A DNA stretch of 64,000 nt from VXRJ01 sp965246995 (lineage in GTDB: Bacteria > Acidobacteriota > Vicinamibacteria > Vicinamibacterales > UBA8438). The DNA lies in the NCBI GenBank assembly GCA_965246995.1, contig OZ252008.1:3720001-3784000 (forward strand). Reading direction: 5' to 3'. Below are positions 1-9,085 of the stretch, in pieces; position 1 is the stretch's first letter, and every line of letters starts with the position of its first letter. The notes under the pieces were generated by a model. The model had not been told where the DNA came from, did not search any database, and saw nothing but the letters and a program-made list of their open reading frames with translations. The position numbers and the translations under genes were made by a program.

Positions 1-1
1 T

Positions 2-801
<800 letters not shown>

Positions 802-805
<4 letters not shown>

Positions 806-827
806 GAGCCCGTGGCGAAACCCCGGG
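802..827 (+). repeat. Solo end of the CTAG-tipped inverted-repeat element
   Basis: CTAGGAGCCCGTGGCGAAAC matches the 20-bp terminal repeat of the elements at 13473 and 21019 except for one T-to-C change. No partner inverted end follows before the convergent M48 gene, so this is a remnant or single end. Its CTAG supplies the TAG stop of pnp. Confidence 0.7.
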
Positions 828-830
828 CTG

Positions 831-1973
831 CTAATCCTCGGAAGGACGGGCGGCGGCCATACGCGCCCCAAGCGGGGGGTGAGAATAGAACAGCCACTCC
901 ACCAGGCGGGAGGGATGTTCTTCGGCAAGATGCTGCGCCGCCAGGCGGCGGAGACCGGATACGAAGGCGGCGCGGTTGCCGGTAATCCGGATGGCGTAGC
1001 GGTCGGCACGCCGTTCGTGCCACCGCGACAGGCCGCGCGTCAACGGTGACGCGGCAACAACCACCGTACCGACTCCGAAGGCCAGGAACGGCAGTCCCGC
1101 GACGTCGCCCAGCCCCGGCAGGCCCGCGCCTGCGGCCGGTCCAGCGAGCACCAGGTGGGCGAGGCCGCATGCCGCGGTCACGACCAGGGCATCCAGCACT
1201 ATCGCCTGCCAGAGGTCACGGTGCGCATGGTGCGCCAGTTCGTGCGCCACGACCACTTCGATCTCCGCGTCGCTGTAGTCAGCCACCAGCGTGTCGGACA
1301 CCAGGATGCGCCGCGATGGGCCGACCCCCACCACGGCGGCATTGGCGGTGTCGCTCCGCGCCCCAATCCGCCATTCGCGGATGTCAATGCCCGGCGCGCC
1401 GGCCCGTGCCGCGAGCACCGCGAGCCGTACCCGCAGCGCGTCCCGCTGCAGCGGCGCTGTCTCGAACAGCCAGCGCACCAGCAGCCGCGGCGCCAGCATC
1501 GCGCGCACCACGGCCACCAGCAGGAAGCCGCCCCCCGACAACAACCACCACGTATCGGGCCGGTACGTGATCGCCAGGAATACGGCGCCCGCCGCTACGG
1601 TCCACCCGACGATCCGACGGGACGACGACTGCAGCAGATGGCTTCGCAGCCAATCTCCGGGCCGCTCGTGCGAGAGGCCATAACGGCGCTCGAGAAGAAA
1701 TTCGACCCACCAGACGCATGGAAGCGCGGCCAGTTCTACCGCCGCGCCAAGCAGGGCGGCGGCCAGCGCGGCAGCGACCGCCAGGGACAACGGCGCTGCC
1801 ATCGGCTCGGCCGCCAGTGACGCGGGGAGGAGATCCAGCAGGGCCGGCGCCAGGCTACTGGGCGGAAAGCCGGCCACCATCACACCGAGCAGCACACCCG
1901 CACGGGCGGCTATAGCCAGCCCCCGTCCGCGGCGCACTTGCCGCTGGTAGCGTGCGGCTCTGTTCTCGTTCAC
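831..1973 (-). CDS. M48 family zinc metalloprotease (Ste24/CAAX-protease-like), membrane protein
   Basis: A 380-residue integral membrane peptidase. The zinc motif HELAHH (HExxH) lies in VVAHELAHHAHRD at about residues 240-250, and the downstream glutamate ligand is in HERRADRYA at about 318-326. Several hydrophobic segments flank the site: one or two in the first 130 residues, one pair around 155-180, and two after HExxH. This is the layout of Ste24/HtpX-type M48 enzymes, which cleave membrane or misfolded proteins. The start is GTG at 1973 (NENRAARYQ), 49 bases downstream of smc on the same strand. It could belong to the M48A (Ste24) or M48C group; substrates cannot be inferred. It converges on pnp. 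Confidence 0.88.
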   Translation of the reverse strand: MNENRAARYQRQVRRGRGLAIAARAGVLLGVMVAGFPPSSLAPALLDLLPASLAAEPMAAPLSLAVAAALAAALLGAAVELAALPCVWWVEFLLERRYGLSHERPGDWLRSHLLQSSSRRIVGWTVAAGAVFLAITYRPDTWWLLSGGGFLLVAVVRAMLAPRLLVRWLFETAPLQRDALRVRLAVLAARAGAPGIDIREWRIGARSDTANAAVVGVGPSRRILVSDTLVADYSDAEIEVVVAHELAHHAHRDLWQAIVLDALVVTAACGLAHLVLAGPAAGAGLPGLGDVAGLPFLAFGVGTVVVAASPLTRGLSRWHERRADRYAIRITGNRAAFVSGLRRLAAQHLAEEHPSRLVEWLFYSHPPLGARMAAARPSED

Positions 1974-2022
1974 GCGCCTGTCTGAATCGCCGGCTCGCCA
2001 TGACGGCGAATCCGGACGGTCG

Positions 2023-5000
2023 TCAGGACATCCTGACGGAGATCAGCTTCGACACGCCCGGCTCTTCCATCGTCACGCCGTAGAGCCGGTCGGCGATCTC
2101 CATGGTCTTCCGGTTGTGCGTCACGAGGACGAACTGGGTCCGGTCAAGCAGGCCGCGAAGCATCTCGACGAACCGGCCGATATTGGCGTCGTCAAGCGGC
2201 GCGTCGATCTCGTCGAGGAGGCAGAAGGGGCTGGGGCGGTACTTGAAGATGGCGAACATCAGCGCCATCGCGGCCAGCGCCTTCTCACCTCCCGACAGCA
2301 ACTGGATGCTCTGAAGCCGTTTGCCGGGCGGCTGCGCGATGATGTCGATGCCGCTTTCGAGCAGGTCGGTCTCGTCAATCAGCACCAGGCCGGCGCGCCC
2401 GCCGCCGAAAAGCGTCCGGAATGTCTCCTGGAAGTGGTCGTTGACGGCGGTGAACGCCTCCCGGAACCGTTCACGCGTCGTGGCATTAATCCGGTCGATC
2501 GCGGCGCCGGTAGCTTCAATCGAATCCAGTAGATCCTGCCGCTGTGAGGTCAGGAACGCGTGCCGTTCCTCAAGTTCGTCGAACTGATCGATCGCCATCA
2601 TGTTGACCGGGCCGAGGCGGTCAACCTTCTCGCGGAGCAACTCGACCATCCCGTCGGCGTCGTATTCGGCGCCCTCATCCGGGACGGCCGTGGCGTCCGC
2701 CACTTCCTCCGCGTCGTCCGCGTCCTCGCCCCCGTCCGTGGATGCGGGGGCGGTGCGCAACAGCGAGCGGTCCGGCTCGATCGGCCCTTCCGCCTCCATG
2801 CCGGCGACCTCGGCCCGCACGTCCGCCAACGCCGCCTGCAACGTTTCCTGGCACGTCTCCGCCAGGTGCGACATATCGGCGTCCGCGGTGGCGCGCGCCA
2901 CCTCCTGCCGTCCCAGCGTCGCGCGTGCGGCATCCAGATCCGTTCGCGCCCCCTTCACCGCTTCGTCAGACGCAGCGATCTTCTCGTGCAGTTCGCCCAC
3001 GCTCGCGTCGAGACGCACGATTTCGCGACGTAGGCCGTCGAGTGCGCGAACGTCGGCATCGCGCCCCTCCTCCGCTTTCCGCACCCCTTCAAGCAACCGT
3101 TGGCGGTCGGCCTGCGCCTGCGCGTTTCCGGCCTCGCGGACCTCGATGCGTTGCCGCAGGTCGCGCAACTGATCCTCGATGCGGCGAACGTCGGCGGCCA
3201 GGGCGTCGACCCGTTCCGCCAGCGCCGCATGTCCTGTCTTCTCGTCAGTCACCCGCTCGGTGAGCAAGTCGACGGCGTCACGCGCTTCCAGCAGGCTGCC
3301 CTGCGCCCCCATGAAGCGCTCGTCAGCCGACTTCTGTTCCGCTTCGAAGCGGAGAATCGAATCCCGCGCCTCCGCTTCCTTCCGCTCCAGGCCGGTCCGT
3401 TCCTCGATGATGTGGCGGCGATCGGTCTCGATGAGCCGCTGCCGCTCCACCCACTGCGTCTGTTCATCATCGCGGCGGGCGAGCTGCATCTCGCATCCGA
3501 CGAGTTCCTTCTCAAGCGCATGCTGATCGGCTTGCGCCCCGCTAAGCAGGTCGCTCACCCGGTCCGCGTCCGTCTCCCAGGCCGTCAGATCCGCGACGAG
3601 CCGATCCAGTGCCGCTTCGTCGATCCGGAGCCGCTCTCGCAACTCCTTGATCTCACGCCGCGCCGTCAACAGACCGCCGGCAGCGGAGGAACCACCCCCT
3701 TCGATCCGACCGGCGCCCCTTACGACGACGCCGTCCGGCGTGACAATCGGATCCGGCGTGTCGGCTGCCGCCGCGGTCGCCGCTTCGAGCGAAGGAGCGA
3801 ACCACCGGCGGGCAAGCAGGCGCCGCACGACTGGCGCGCCGGGGCCGGCCACCGTCACCAGGTCGGTCAACGGACGGAGGGATGCGTGCGGGATGGCCGA
3901 CTCCGCCGGAGCGGGATCGGACGGCAACAGACCGTCGGGCACGGCGCGACCGTCGATGAGGAAGCCGCAGCGGCCAGCTTCCTGCGACGCCGCCAGCGCG
4001 AGGCCGGCCAGTGCGGCATCGCGAGTCGGTACGACGACGAACTGCAGCAGGTCAGCCAGCGACGCCTCAACCGCGCGCTCGTTCGCCTGAACCACCTCCA
4101 GGTGATCCGCCACCGAGCCGTGGTGAGCAATCGACCCTTGCGCGGTCAACACGGCGCGCGCGCCCTCACCATAGCCGGCGCGCGCCGCCTCGAATTCCTC
4201 GAGCGACTCGAGTCGCGCGCGCACGGCCGAGACTTCCCGCTCCCTCGCCTGACGGTCGGCACTGCCCTGCTCGATGCGGCTACGGGCCGCCGCGAGTTCT
4301 GCCACCGCGTCCGTGCGCCGTGCGCGGGCCGCCGCGAGCCGACCCTGCACGCCAGCCGCCGCCGCTTCAGCCGCATCCCGCTGCTCCGAGGCGCGAGCAC
4401 TCTGGTTGTCGACGTCGGTCCGCTCCGCATCCAGCTTCGCCAGCGCCTCGGCGATCCGCACATGACCCGCCGTGGCGTTGTCCACAACGGTCTGGAGCAC
4501 GGTGGCGGCGCTGGTCGCGGCGAACATTTCGCTGCGCGCCGCCTCGACATCGCTCTCATGCTCTTCGATCGTCCGCTGCGTCTCGCCCAGTGCCCGCTCC
4601 GCCTCGCGGAGCCGGACTACCGCCGCGTCGCGATCCGCGACGCACCGCGCGTGCGCCTCGCGTTGCGCCGTCAACTCCATTTCCATCGGCCCGAGCCGCT
4701 GTTCCAGAACGACAAGCGCCTCCTTGCCTTCGGCCAGTTCGGTCTCGAGTTCGACCGCTCGCTTTCCATCGAACTCGATCTGATGCTGGAGCCGGTCGAT
4801 TGCCAGTTCCCGCCGGTGTGCCGTTTCGCGGACCCTGGCTACCGCGTGCTCCGCCTCGGTCAACTCCAGACGGAGCCGCTCGCGCCGGTTCTCCCGTTCG
4901 GCAAGCAACGCCTCGGCCGCGTGCACTTGCGACGATGCCTCTTCCATGCGGCGTGACGCCGCTTCGATAGCCCGCTGCAATTCCCCGCTTCGGTGTGTGA

Positions 5001-5802
5001 ACGACACCTTCTGCCAGCGGCGCAGCTCGTCCCGGAGCCGGCGGTAACGCCGCGCTTTCGCCGCCTGCCGCTTCAACGCGCCCCGTTGCTTCTCCACCTC
5101 GAAGACAATGTCGTCGACGCGCGTCAGGTTCTGCTGCGCGGCTTCGAGCTTGAGCTCCGCCGTCCGCCGGCGCGACTTGTACTTGGTGACGCCTGCCGCC
5201 TCCTCGAGGAGCTGCCGCCGCTCGGTCGGCCGGGCGCCCAGGATCTGACCGATCCGCCCCTGTTCAATCACCGCGTACGCCTTGACGCCCAGGCCGGAAT
5301 CCATGAGCAGGTCCTGGATGTCGCGCAGCCGGCAGACGCGTCCATCGATCAGGTACTCGCTCTCCCCGGAGCGGTACAGCCGGCGACCCACCTCGATATC
5401 TCGCGCGATGAAGGGACCCTCCTCGTCGTCAAGCCCCAGGTCGAGGCCGGCCAGGGCCGGTGAGGCGGCGACGGTAGCGGGCGCCGCCACCCTCGCCTTC
5501 AGCGCTTCCGCGGGGTAGACCCCCCTTGCGAGCGCGGCGGTGACATCGGAGAGCTGAATCCGCACCTCGGCGGTGGCGGTAGGACGGCGCGCGTCGCTGC
5601 CGCTGAAGATGACGTCCTCCATCCGCTCGCCCCGGAGGCTGCGCGCACTCTGCTCGCCCAGCACCCAGGTGATGGCGTCGATGACGTTGCTCTTGCCGCA
5701 GCCGTTCGGGCCGACGATGGCGGTTACACCGTCGTCAAACACCAGCGCCGCGCGTTCCGGAAAGCTCTTGAACCCGTCGATTTGGAGCTGGGTCAGGCGC
5801 AT
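2023..5802 (-). CDS. smc: Chromosome segregation protein SMC
   Basis: A 1259-residue SMC ATPase, the core of the ScpAB-SMC condensin that compacts and segregates the chromosome. Walker A (GPNGCGKSN) is at residues 31-39. Two long coiled-coil arms flank a central hinge of roughly residues 510-690. The ABC signature LLSGGEKALAAMAL (about 1168) and Walker B/D-loop CLLDEIDAPLDD (about 1194) close the head. Length is normal to slightly long for the family. There is an acidic insertion (DGGEDADDAEEVADATAVPDE) in the C-terminal arm just before the head. scpA and scpB are not in the window. It lies downstream of ctpA on the same strand, with about 30 bases between them. Confidence 0.97.
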   Translation of the reverse strand: MRLTQLQIDGFKSFPERAALVFDDGVTAIVGPNGCGKSNVIDAITWVLGEQSARSLRGERMEDVIFSGSDARRPTATAEVRIQLSDVTAALARGVYPAEALKARVAAPATVAASPALAGLDLGLDDEEGPFIARDIEVGRRLYRSGESEYLIDGRVCRLRDIQDLLMDSGLGVKAYAVIEQGRIGQILGARPTERRQLLEEAAGVTKYKSRRRTAELKLEAAQQNLTRVDDIVFEVEKQRGALKRQAAKARRYRRLRDELRRWQKVSFTHRSGELQRAIEAASRRMEEASSQVHAAEALLAERENRRERLRLELTEAEHAVARVRETAHRRELAIDRLQHQIEFDGKRAVELETELAEGKEALVVLEQRLGPMEMELTAQREAHARCVADRDAAVVRLREAERALGETQRTIEEHESDVEAARSEMFAATSAATVLQTVVDNATAGHVRIAEALAKLDAERTDVDNQSARASEQRDAAEAAAAGVQGRLAAARARRTDAVAELAAARSRIEQGSADRQAREREVSAVRARLESLEEFEAARAGYGEGARAVLTAQGSIAHHGSVADHLEVVQANERAVEASLADLLQFVVVPTRDAALAGLALAASQEAGRCGFLIDGRAVPDGLLPSDPAPAESAIPHASLRPLTDLVTVAGPGAPVVRRLLARRWFAPSLEAATAAAADTPDPIVTPDGVVVRGAGRIEGGGSSAAGGLLTARREIKELRERLRIDEAALDRLVADLTAWETDADRVSDLLSGAQADQHALEKELVGCEMQLARRDDEQTQWVERQRLIETDRRHIIEERTGLERKEAEARDSILRFEAEQKSADERFMGAQGSLLEARDAVDLLTERVTDEKTGHAALAERVDALAADVRRIEDQLRDLRQRIEVREAGNAQAQADRQRLLEGVRKAEEGRDADVRALDGLRREIVRLDASVGELHEKIAASDEAVKGARTDLDAARATLGRQEVARATADADMSHLAETCQETLQAALADVRAEVAGMEAEGPIEPDRSLLRTAPASTDGGEDADDAEEVADATAVPDEGAEYDADGMVELLREKVDRLGPVNMMAIDQFDELEERHAFLTSQRQDLLDSIEATGAAIDRINATTRERFREAFTAVNDHFQETFRTLFGGGRAGLVLIDETDLLESGIDIIAQPPGKRLQSIQLLSGGEKALAAMALMFAIFKYRPSPFCLLDEIDAPLDDANIGRFVEMLRGLLDRTQFVLVTHNRKTMEIADRLYGVTMEEPGVSKLISVRMS

Positions 5803-5833
5803 CAGGTGAGACGAGACGGTGGTGGCGCTGGCA

Positions 5834-7453
5834 TCATGGGGCGGCGACCGTCACCGGGGCGTCGTCGAGGTTGAGCAGTGCGGCCGCCTCGTCGAACAGG
5901 GCGAATCCGTACTGCGCCTGGGGGTCGGAGTTGAACAGGTGCCGCCGCGCTTCCGTCTCGCCGAACAGGTCGGTATCGATCTCGAAATGGATCATCGCGC
6001 GGATGAAGTCGATGTCTTCCGCAAACAACTCGTCGTCGATCGTAAAGCCCCGCTCCGCGATATGGGCCCTGAAGTCGGCCAGCATGGCGTCGTCCACCAC
6101 GAAGCCTCGTTCGACGACGACGCGATCCGCCCCTTCCAGGCTGACTCGCGTGTCGCCTGCCGCGGAGAACCGCTGGGCGAAGCTGATGAAGTCGCGCCGG
6201 GCCGTCAACAGACGACCGAATCGCGAGGGATCGAAGCCGGAGATCGGACCGGTCACGAAGTTATCCGGCGCTACGCCGCCGCCGCTGTACACCTCGCGCC
6301 CCCCGTCGGTGAACTTCCGGTCAGACGGCGAGTTGGACGGCGCTTCCGGCTCGCGCAGCGAGTACGTCAGGTACTCGTCGAACGCCGCGTCCCACGGTCT
6401 CTGAATCATCCGCCCGCTCGGCGTGAAGTAGCGGGCCGTCGTCAGCGCCAGCCCTGCGCCGTGGCTGACGCGGAAGATGGACTGCACGAGCGCCTTGCCG
6501 AACGTGGTCTCCCCCACCACCAGGCCGCGATCGTGATCCTGAATCGCACCCGCCACGATCTCTGACGCGCTGGCGCTATTCCGGTTCACGAGCACGACGA
6601 GCGGCTCTTCGGTGTACTCACCCGCTTCTCGCGCGAAGTAGTCCTGATCCGAGTTGGCGACGCGCCCCCGGGTGTAGACGATCATGTCGCCGTTCGGCAG
6701 GAATTGGTTCGACACCTTGATGGCCTGATCCAGCGGACCACCGGGATTGCCGCGAAGATCCAGCATCAGGCGGGTGAAGCCCTCGGCCCGGAGCGACGTC
6801 AGAGCGCGTGTCAACTCCTCGTTGCTCGTCTCGGCGAAGTCTCCCAGACGGACGTAGGCGGTCTCGTCGTCCACCATGAACGCCGCCTCGACCGTGGCGA
6901 TGTTGATTTCGTCGCGCTCGACCGCGAGGTCGATCAACTCCTCGTAACCCGGCCGCTCGATCGAAATGTTGACCGAGGTGCCACGGGGCCCGCGCAGGCG
7001 GCCCACAGCCTGATCGCTGCTCATCCCGATCGCGTTGTCTCCCTCGATCCGGGCGATGACGTCGCCGCGGCGGAGCCCGGCCCGGTACGCGGGCGAACCC
7101 TCGAAGAGGCTCATTATGGTGATCCGTCCGTCGAGGACGTTGATGGAGATCCCGAGCCCGTAGTAGCGCCCCTCCTGCCGCTCACGCAGCCGGGCGTAGG
7201 AGCGGGCATCCATGTAGTTCGAGTGGGGATCGAGCGTCTGCAGCATCCCGCCTACGGCGCGCGAGACGAGCTGCTCGACATCCACCTCATCGACGTAGTT
7301 CGCTTCGATCAGGGCGACGGCCGACGCGAATGCGTCGAACTGCTGCGCCACCGGATCCTGGCGGGCGAGCGTCTGGCCACCGAACAGCCCCCCGACGATG
7401 GCGGACACGACTACGGCGGCAACGCCGGTGGACAAGGACGCGACAGTCCGCAT
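5834..7453 (-). CDS. C-terminal processing protease, S41 family (CtpA/Prc-like), membrane-anchored
   Basis: From the ATG at 7453 the product has 539 residues. An N-terminal hydrophobic signal/anchor (RTVASLSTGVAAVVVSAIVG) is followed by a PDZ domain (about 97-171) and the S41 tail-specific protease domain. The catalytic pair is visible: Ser in NRNSASASE (about residue 295) and Lys in GETTFGKALVQ (about 320), the 25-residue spacing typical of Prc/CtpA. Such enzymes degrade or mature periplasmic proteins. An upstream in-frame TTG at 7495 is rejected as the start because it lies in the putative -35 element. About 150 residues follow the protease core, longer than minimal CtpA and of unknown role. 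Confidence 0.92.
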   Translation of the reverse strand: MRTVASLSTGVAAVVVSAIVGGLFGGQTLARQDPVAQQFDAFASAVALIEANYVDEVDVEQLVSRAVGGMLQTLDPHSNYMDARSYARLRERQEGRYYGLGISINVLDGRITIMSLFEGSPAYRAGLRRGDVIARIEGDNAIGMSSDQAVGRLRGPRGTSVNISIERPGYEELIDLAVERDEINIATVEAAFMVDDETAYVRLGDFAETSNEELTRALTSLRAEGFTRLMLDLRGNPGGPLDQAIKVSNQFLPNGDMIVYTRGRVANSDQDYFAREAGEYTEEPLVVLVNRNSASASEIVAGAIQDHDRGLVVGETTFGKALVQSIFRVSHGAGLALTTARYFTPSGRMIQRPWDAAFDEYLTYSLREPEAPSNSPSDRKFTDGGREVYSGGGVAPDNFVTGPISGFDPSRFGRLLTARRDFISFAQRFSAAGDTRVSLEGADRVVVERGFVVDDAMLADFRAHIAERGFTIDDELFAEDIDFIRAMIHFEIDTDLFGETEARRHLFNSDPQAQYGFALFDEAAALLNLDDAPVTVAAP

Positions 7454-7466
7454 GGGCTGATTGGGG

Positions 7467-7495
7467 ATGCTACCAAAGCCGCCCGAATCCCGCAA
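7467..7495 (-). promoter_or_regulatory. Putative sigma-70 promoter for ctpA
   Basis: On the minus strand TTGCGG (7490-7495) is followed after 17 bases by TAGCAT (7467-7472). A start near 7460 would leave only a few bases before the ATG at 7453, so the transcript would be nearly leaderless. The match is moderate. Confidence 0.4.
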
Positions 7496-7528
7496 CGCCT
7501 CCGGGCAATTCGGAGACCTCGATGCGCC

Positions 7529-7558
7529 TTGACCCTCCTCCGGGGCGATTCATATACT
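7529..7558 (+). promoter_or_regulatory. Putative sigma-70 promoter for tatA-tatC
   Basis: TTGACC (7529-7534), an 18-base spacer, then TATACT (7553-7558). Five of six bases match the -35 consensus and five of six the -10. Expected start is near 7565, giving a leader of about 50 bases with a hairpin before the Shine-Dalgarno of tatA. Confidence 0.65.
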
Positions 7559-7572
7559 CGTTAAACGCTCGT

Positions 7573-7596
7573 AGCGGGCAGATCTGCCTGCCCGCT
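7573..7596 (+). promoter_or_regulatory. Perfect hairpin in the tatA leader
   Basis: AGCGGGCAG (7573-7581) and CTGCCCGCT (7588-7596) form a 9-bp perfect stem with a 6-base loop, eight bases before the AAGGAG of tatA. It also contains the palindrome GCAGATCTGC. It may stabilise the mRNA or modulate initiation. There is no U-run, so it is not a typical terminator. Confidence 0.45.
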
Positions 7597-7615
7597 GGCA
7601 GTCAAGGAGTACCAA

Positions 7616-7987
7616 GTGGGGCCCATCGGCGTCTGGGAGATGGTCATCATCCTCGTGGTGGCGCTGATCGTCTTCGGTCCGCGCAAGTTACCGGAGCTGG
7701 GCCGTTCGCTCGGCAAGAGCCTCGGCGAGTTCCGGCGGGCGTCGAACGAGCTCCGCAACACGCTGGACGAGGAAATCCGGGTGGAGGACCGTCAGAAGCC
7801 GAAGCCCACCGCCACATCCGGGTCCGGCGCCGCGAAGCCTGACACACCGGCGCTGGCAGCCGCCACGCCGTCAACTACCGGAACCGCATCAGCGGCGACA
7901 CCCGCAGCCGCCGTCGTGACGGCGCCGGCCGACGTCCACCCGACCGAGCCCGACGTCCACCCGACCGAGCCCGACGTGGGCAACTAG
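7616..7987 (+). CDS. tatA: Sec-independent protein translocase subunit TatA/TatB family
   Basis: A 123-residue single-span protein of the twin-arginine translocase, which exports folded proteins. The N-terminal segment WEMVIILVVALIVFGPRKLPELG holds the transmembrane helix and the FGPxKLPELG hinge of TatA/TatB. An amphipathic helix follows (GRSLGKSLGEFRRASNELR), then an Ala/Thr/Pro tail. The start is GTG at 7616, set by AAGGAG at 7604-7609. The tail ends with two exact tandem copies of a 21-bp unit (7931-7951 and 7952-7972) encoding DVHPTEP. The next gene is tatC, so this is a tat operon. TatA and TatB cannot be separated by sequence alone; TatA is favoured because only one such gene is present. 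Confidence 0.92.
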   Translation: MGPIGVWEMVIILVVALIVFGPRKLPELGRSLGKSLGEFRRASNELRNTLDEEIRVEDRQKPKPTATSGSGAAKPDTPALAAATPSTTGTASAATPAAAVVTAPADVHPTEPDVHPTEPDVGN

Positions 7988-7996
7988 CAGCCACCG

Positions 7997-8968
7997 ATGG
8001 CTGACGTTCCGCCGCCCGAGCAACCACCGACTGATCCGCCTGATCCGTCCGAACCGGGGGCGGGGGCGGGTGCCCCGACCCCGACGGACGATCAGGCTAT
8101 CGCGCCGCGAACACCTGCACCCCTGGCGCCCGCACCCCCGGCGCCCCTAACCCCGGCACCCGCCGAGCCGCCACCACCGCCGCCGCCGCCGGACGAACCG
8201 GATACCGAGGACGATGACGGCACGGGCGGCAAGATGTCGTTCCTCGACCACCTGGACGAGTTGCGCCGGCGCCTGATCCGTGCGTTCATAGCCCTGGGTG
8301 TCGGCCTGTTGATCTGCCTCGGTTTCATCGACCCGATCTTCGACTTCATCATGGAGCCGCTCGCCGAGGTCCTGCCGGAGGGGGGAACCCTCATTTACAC
8401 CGACGCGACCGAGGCGTTCTTCCTCCGTCTGAAGATGGCGGCGCTGACGGGCCTCGTGGGCGCCACTCCGGTCGTCATGACACAGCTCTGGCTGTTCATC
8501 GCGCCCGGGCTGTACGCGCACGAGAAAAAGTTCGCCATTCCATTCATCGGACTTGCCACGATCTTCTTCCTCGGCGGGGTCGTTTTCGCACACTACATTC
8601 TCTTCCCGGTTGCCTGGGGCTTCTTCGCGAGTTTTGGCGCCGCGGACGAATATGTCGAGTTCACGCCGCGGCTGCAGCCCGCGTTCGCGCTCTACGTCCG
8701 GCTCGTGCTCGCCTGTGGCCTGATCTTCCAGATGCCGACCCTGGTCTTCTTCCTGGCCCGGATGGGCGTGGTGTCGCCAGGCTTCCTGCTCCGGAACTTC
8801 AAGTACGCGGTCCTTATTATCTTCATCGTAGCGGCCATCATCACCCCTACACCCGACCCGGTGACCATGACGTTCATGGCGGGACCGATGCTTGCGCTCT
8901 ACGTACTCAGCATCGCGATCGCCTGGGTATTCCGGAAGCGCCGGAAAGACCCGGAGGACGGTGAGTGA
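7997..8968 (+). CDS. tatC: Sec-independent protein translocase TatC with proline-rich N-terminal extension
   Basis: A 323-residue protein. From about residue 79 onward it is a normal six-span TatC, the receptor for twin-arginine signal peptides. It begins with KMSFLDHLDELRRRLIR, which holds the conserved HLDELRRR cytoplasmic motif. It continues through EAFFLRLKMA, the conserved segment with QLWLFIAPGLYAHEKK, and the last helices. The first 78 residues are a Pro/Ala/Glu-rich, probably disordered extension (a run of prolines at 59-65) that typical 240-270-residue TatC proteins lack. It starts 9 bases after tatA and shares its promoter. Confidence 0.95.
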   Translation: MADVPPPEQPPTDPPDPSEPGAGAGAPTPTDDQAIAPRTPAPLAPAPPAPLTPAPAEPPPPPPPPDEPDTEDDDGTGGKMSFLDHLDELRRRLIRAFIALGVGLLICLGFIDPIFDFIMEPLAEVLPEGGTLIYTDATEAFFLRLKMAALTGLVGATPVVMTQLWLFIAPGLYAHEKKFAIPFIGLATIFFLGGVVFAHYILFPVAWGFFASFGAADEYVEFTPRLQPAFALYVRLVLACGLIFQMPTLVFFLARMGVVSPGFLLRNFKYAVLIIFIVAAIITPTPDPVTMTFMAGPMLALYVLSIAIAWVFRKRRKDPEDGE

Positions 8969-9004
8969 CGGGCGGTTCATCACCGCGAGACGACGCCCGC
9001 CCGT
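8968..9004 (+). terminator. Possible hairpin after tatC
   Basis: ACGGGCGG (8968-8975) pairs with CCGCCCGT (8997-9004) over a 21-base loop, directly after the tatC stop and before the next promoter. There is no U-run, so it is a weak candidate only. Confidence 0.3.
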
Positions 9005-9007
9005 GCG

Positions 9008-9036
9008 TTGACTTGCCAGAATAGCAGCCGTACAAT
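9008..9036 (+). promoter_or_regulatory. Strong sigma-70-like promoter for the OmpA-family gene
   Basis: TTGACT (9008-9013), 17-base spacer, TACAAT (9031-9036): five of six consensus bases in each box at optimal spacing. Expected start is near 9043. It rules out translation starting at the in-frame TTG at 9008, which is the -35 box. Confidence 0.75.
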
Positions 9037-9085
9037 CCGGTTTCAGCTACTCCTCTTCAGTGGGGTGTACCAACACGAGGGCAAC

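Noticed and set aside
9008..9085. TTG at 9008 as start of the OmpA-family gene
   Set aside because: It is the -35 hexamer of a strong promoter, so the codons would lie upstream of the transcript start.
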